From Actinomycetes bacterium (lineage in GTDB: Bacteria; Actinomycetota; Actinomycetes; Actinomycetales; Demequinaceae): a stretch of DNA of 7,683 nucleotides. The stretch's first letter is position 1, and each line of letters starts with the position of its first letter. Position numbers and translations under genes: made by a program. Shown piece by piece: positions 6,290 through 7,683 of the stretch. The notes under the pieces were generated by a model. That model was not told where the DNA came from, ran no database searches, and saw only the letters and a list, made by a program, of their open reading frames with translations. The stretch covers positions 1 to 7,683 of the forward strand of contig JAEYUX010000088.1 of assembly GCA_023432235.1 (NCBI GenBank), in the 5' to 3' direction.

Positions 6290-7014
6290 GCCGCCCTCCC
6301 TTCCGCCAAAGCGAGAAAGGCTGAGTCGGCATCGCTCGTCTCTGTTGCGGTGAGGATGCTCTCGAGAGTGTCGTCAGCGAGGATCTCGCCGTCGCGAATA
6401 AAGACGAGACGGTCGCAACGGGAGGCCTCGTCCATCACGTGTGAGCTGACAAGAAGGGTGCGCCCGGCGTCGCGCAGCTCGCGGAACAGCGCCCACAGGT
6501 CGCGGCGAAGTGCAGGGTCGAGGCCAACGGTGGGCTCATCAAGAATGAGGAGCTCTGGATCACCGACGAGCGCAGCACCCAGCGAGACGCGCGAGCGTTG
6601 ACCGCCGGAAAGCGTCGAGACGGGGCGATCGGCCACGTCCGTCAAGTCCACCTGGGCCAATGTGGTGGCCACGTGCTCGCGTCCCGCGCCCACCATCCGG
6701 CCAAAGTAAGCGAGGTTCTCGCGCGCGGTGAGATCGGGGTAAATGGACGGTGCCTGCGTCACGTACCCGATGCGGGTGCGCAGCGCCGGGGCTCCCGCCG
6801 GATGGCCCACCACGTCAACGGTGCCCGAGGCGACGATCTGCGCGCCGACGATCGCGCGCATGAGCGTTGTCTTTCCGCCGCCGGATGGTCCAAGCAGGCC
6901 GACAATCGCGCCGCGCGGCACATCAAGGTTGATGCGAGGCAACACGACTGTGCCGCCGCGCACCACGTGAAGGTCGCGAATCGATATCGCCGCATCGCTT
7001 GCCATATTCCCCAT
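6286..7014 (-). CDS. ABC exporter ATP-binding subunit
   Basis: This ATPase drives the adjacent ABC-2 permease. In the 242-aa reading, Walker A is GPSGGGKTT at residues 42-50, the Q-loop glutamine is Q87, the signature LSGGQRSRVSLG is at 135-146, Walker B LLILDEP is at 155-161 and the switch histidine is H192 in SSHVMDEA. All catalytic residues are present. The open frame runs back to 7209 into the tetR gene, but that extension is not ABC-like. Three nearby ATGs are possible: 7026 (GAGGGG eight bases upstream), 7014 and 7005. I chose 7014 because the promoter TTGACA-17-GATGAT would start transcription at about this ATG. If transcripts instead begin further up in tetR, 7026 is the likely start (246 aa). 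Confidence 0.93.
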   Translation of the reverse strand: MGNMASDAAISIRDLHVVRGGTVVLPRINLDVPRGAIVGLLGPSGGGKTTLMRAIVGAQIVASGTVDVVGHPAGAPALRTRIGYVTQAPSIYPDLTARENLAYFGRMVGAGREHVATTLAQVDLTDVADRPVSTLSGGQRSRVSLGAALVGDPELLILDEPTVGLDPALRRDLWALFRELRDAGRTLLVSSHVMDEASRCDRLVFIRDGEILADDTLESILTATETSDADSAFLALAEGRAA

Positions 7015-7021
7015 GTGAGGA

Positions 7022-7050
7022 ATCATCCGCCTATCCCCTCGCCGTGTCAA
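7022..7050 (-). promoter_or_regulatory. Sigma-70-type promoter for the ABC exporter genes
   Basis: The -35 box TTGACA (7050-7045) is a perfect consensus. After exactly 17 bp comes GATGAT (7027-7022), four of six matches to TATAAT. The predicted start point is about 7016-7014, at or next to an in-frame ATG of the ATPase gene. The promoter lies downstream of tetR, so the exporter can be transcribed separately from its regulator. Confidence 0.65.
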
Positions 7051-7063
7051 CCACAGTGGTCGA
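7047..7063. promoter_or_regulatory. Imperfect 17-bp palindrome overlapping the -35 box
   Basis: On the minus strand TCGACCAC-T-GTGGTTGA has eight-base arms with one mismatch. It covers part of the TTGACA box and shares its GTGGT half with the repeated element at 7055-7068. It is a plausible alternative or extended TetR binding site. Confidence 0.5.
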
Positions 7064-7068
7064 TCACC
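7055..7068. promoter_or_regulatory. Putative TetR operator, promoter-proximal copy
   Basis: AGTGGTCGATCACC on the plus strand is the first of two copies of AGTGGTnnATCACC. GTGGT and ATCAC form an imperfect inverted repeat. The site ends 4 bp upstream of the -35 box of the exporter promoter, and the TetR gene is next door. The 17-bp palindrome at 7047-7063 overlaps it. Confidence 0.6.
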
Positions 7069-7069
7069 T

Positions 7070-7085
7070 CTTGGCCCAGCCCAAG
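7070..7085. repeat. Short inverted repeat between tetR and the exporter
   Basis: CTTGG (7070-7074) and CCAAG (7081-7085) can pair around a six-base loop, about 20 nt after the tetR stop. There is no U-tract, so it is a weak terminator at most and may be chance. Confidence 0.25.
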
Positions 7086-7096
7086 CGTCGGCCGCT

Positions 7097-7110
7097 AGTG
7101 GTAAATCACC
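7097..7110. promoter_or_regulatory. Putative TetR operator, distal copy across the tetR stop codon
   Basis: AGTGGTAAATCACC is the second copy of AGTGGTnnATCACC, in the same orientation and exactly 42 bp from the first, or about four helical turns. It contains the tetR stop codon (7106-7108), so part of its sequence is also constrained by coding. Confidence 0.5.
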
Positions 7111-7683
7111 GCGCGTCCGCACCTTCCCGGAGCAGCCGCGTGACAATCGGCCCATACCGGGCAACCAGCGAGTCAAGAGGCTCAGAAGCAAGCGGCTCAA
7201 GCGCCGCAACGTAGCGAATCATCGCGAGACCGAACACTTGGCTGGCCGCGGTGGCCGCTGCCTGGACCGGATCAGCAGCCCCCACCCGCCGCGCGACCTT
7301 CTCGATCACGCCTTCGATGATGACCTGGTGCACAAACTCGGCAACCTCAGGATGCTCCAACGCGGCGCGCATGAGCGCGATCACCCGTGGCCCTTGGTCC
7401 GGGTGTGACCATGCCTCCGCGAAAAACGCCATGACGCGTTCCCCGACACGTTCCGGATCGCCATCCGCGAGTGTGTCGACATGGATATCGAGGTCCACCG
7501 GCGGGCGCATCGCCTCAACAAAAAGTTCTTGCTTCGATGCGAAGTAATGGCGGACCAGAGCGGGATCTACACCCGCCTCCCGCGCGACTGCGCGCACCGA
7601 ACCACGCTCGTATCCCTCACGGACAAAAACGTTGCCAGCGGCCGCGATGATCTCAGCCCTGGTATCTACGCCTCCCGCGCGTG
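7106..7683 (-). CDS. TetR-family transcriptional regulator, 5' end cut by the window
   Basis: In frame from the right edge, 191 residues are visible before the TGA at 7108-7106. Family members bind operator DNA as dimers and let go when a small ligand binds the C-terminal domain. The N-terminal domain is clear: TRAEIIAAAGNVFVREGYER (visible residues 7-26), then the helix-turn-helix VRAVAREAGVDPALVRHYF at 29-47 and SKQELF at 49-54. A GTG at 7597 would start in the middle of the helix-turn-helix and is not the real start; only a few N-terminal residues should be missing. The C-terminal part (about 75-185) is helical and resembles the TetR C-terminal domains common beside actinobacterial exporters. 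It lies directly upstream of the ABC genes on the same strand and probably represses them through the repeated sites in the gap, possibly in response to the exported compound. Confidence 0.93.
   Translation of the reverse strand, partial: RAGGVDTRAEIIAAAGNVFVREGYERGSVRAVAREAGVDPALVRHYFASKQELFVEAMRPPVDLDIHVDTLADGDPERVGERVMAFFAEAWSHPDQGPRVIALMRAALEHPEVAEFVHQVIIEGVIEKVARRVGAADPVQAAATAASQVFGLAMIRYVAALEPLASEPLDSLVARYGPIVTRLLREGADAR

Noticed and set aside
5618..6601. A 327-aa plus-strand open frame
   Set aside because: It lies opposite the ABC permease and ATPase and is dominated by Arg, Glu and His. It crosses the end of two clearly real genes.
7015..7209. N-terminal extension of the ATPase to an upstream start at 7209
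   Set aside because: The extension overlaps the tetR coding region, looks like random Arg/Leu-rich sequence, and ABC ATPases of this type begin a few residues before the first beta strand.
7106..7597. TetR gene starting at the GTG at 7597
   Set aside because: That codon is inside the helix-turn-helix. The same frame continues to the window edge with typical TetR N-terminal sequence, so the gene is longer and cut by the edge.

Overview
The window comes from a high-GC actinobacterium. Composition (roughly 58-78% GC in hand-counted lines), actinobacterial gene families and a CebR/CelR-type operator beside a GH94 phosphorylase suggest a cellulose- or cello-oligosaccharide-using member of the Micrococcales (Cellulomonas or Demequina-like). 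That placement is inference. All seven genes lie on the minus strand, so transcription runs from the right edge to the left. The long plus-strand open frames are shadows of these genes.

Right edge to 5543: a TetR-family regulator (5' end just outside the window), then an ABC-2 exporter made of an ATPase and a six-helix permease joined by an ATGA overlap. The 76-bp gap after tetR holds a strong promoter candidate (TTGACA, 17 bp, GATGAT). It also holds two same-orientation copies of AGTGGTnnATCACC exactly 42 bp apart, one ending 4 bp upstream of the -35 box and the other across the tetR stop codon. The natural reading is that the TetR protein controls the exporter genes. If this promoter is used, the ATPase mRNA starts at or very near its ATG.

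5426 to 4587: proC, pyrroline-5-carboxylate reductase, the last step of proline synthesis. It has no visible Shine-Dalgarno sequence and may be leaderless. A GC-rich hairpin follows its stop codon.

4512 to 1221: a three-gene cassette with 4-nt overlaps at both junctions (GTGA, ATGA): a 92-aa WXG100-like protein, a 778-aa protein with its own helical, WXG-like N-terminal module, and a 227-aa lipoprotein. It looks like a type VII (ESX-like) secretion substrate pair with a surface-anchored partner. No secretion ATPase and no recognisable toxin domain is present in the window. Sampled lines of this cassette are lower in GC than those of its neighbours. It is the best candidate here for an undescribed system.

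1095 to left edge: the first 365 codons of a GH94 disaccharide phosphorylase (cellobiose phosphorylase group). A 14-bp near-match to the cellobiose-responsive LacI-family operator TGGGAGCGCTCCCA lies 57 nt upstream of its start codon, linking the gene to cello-oligosaccharide induction.
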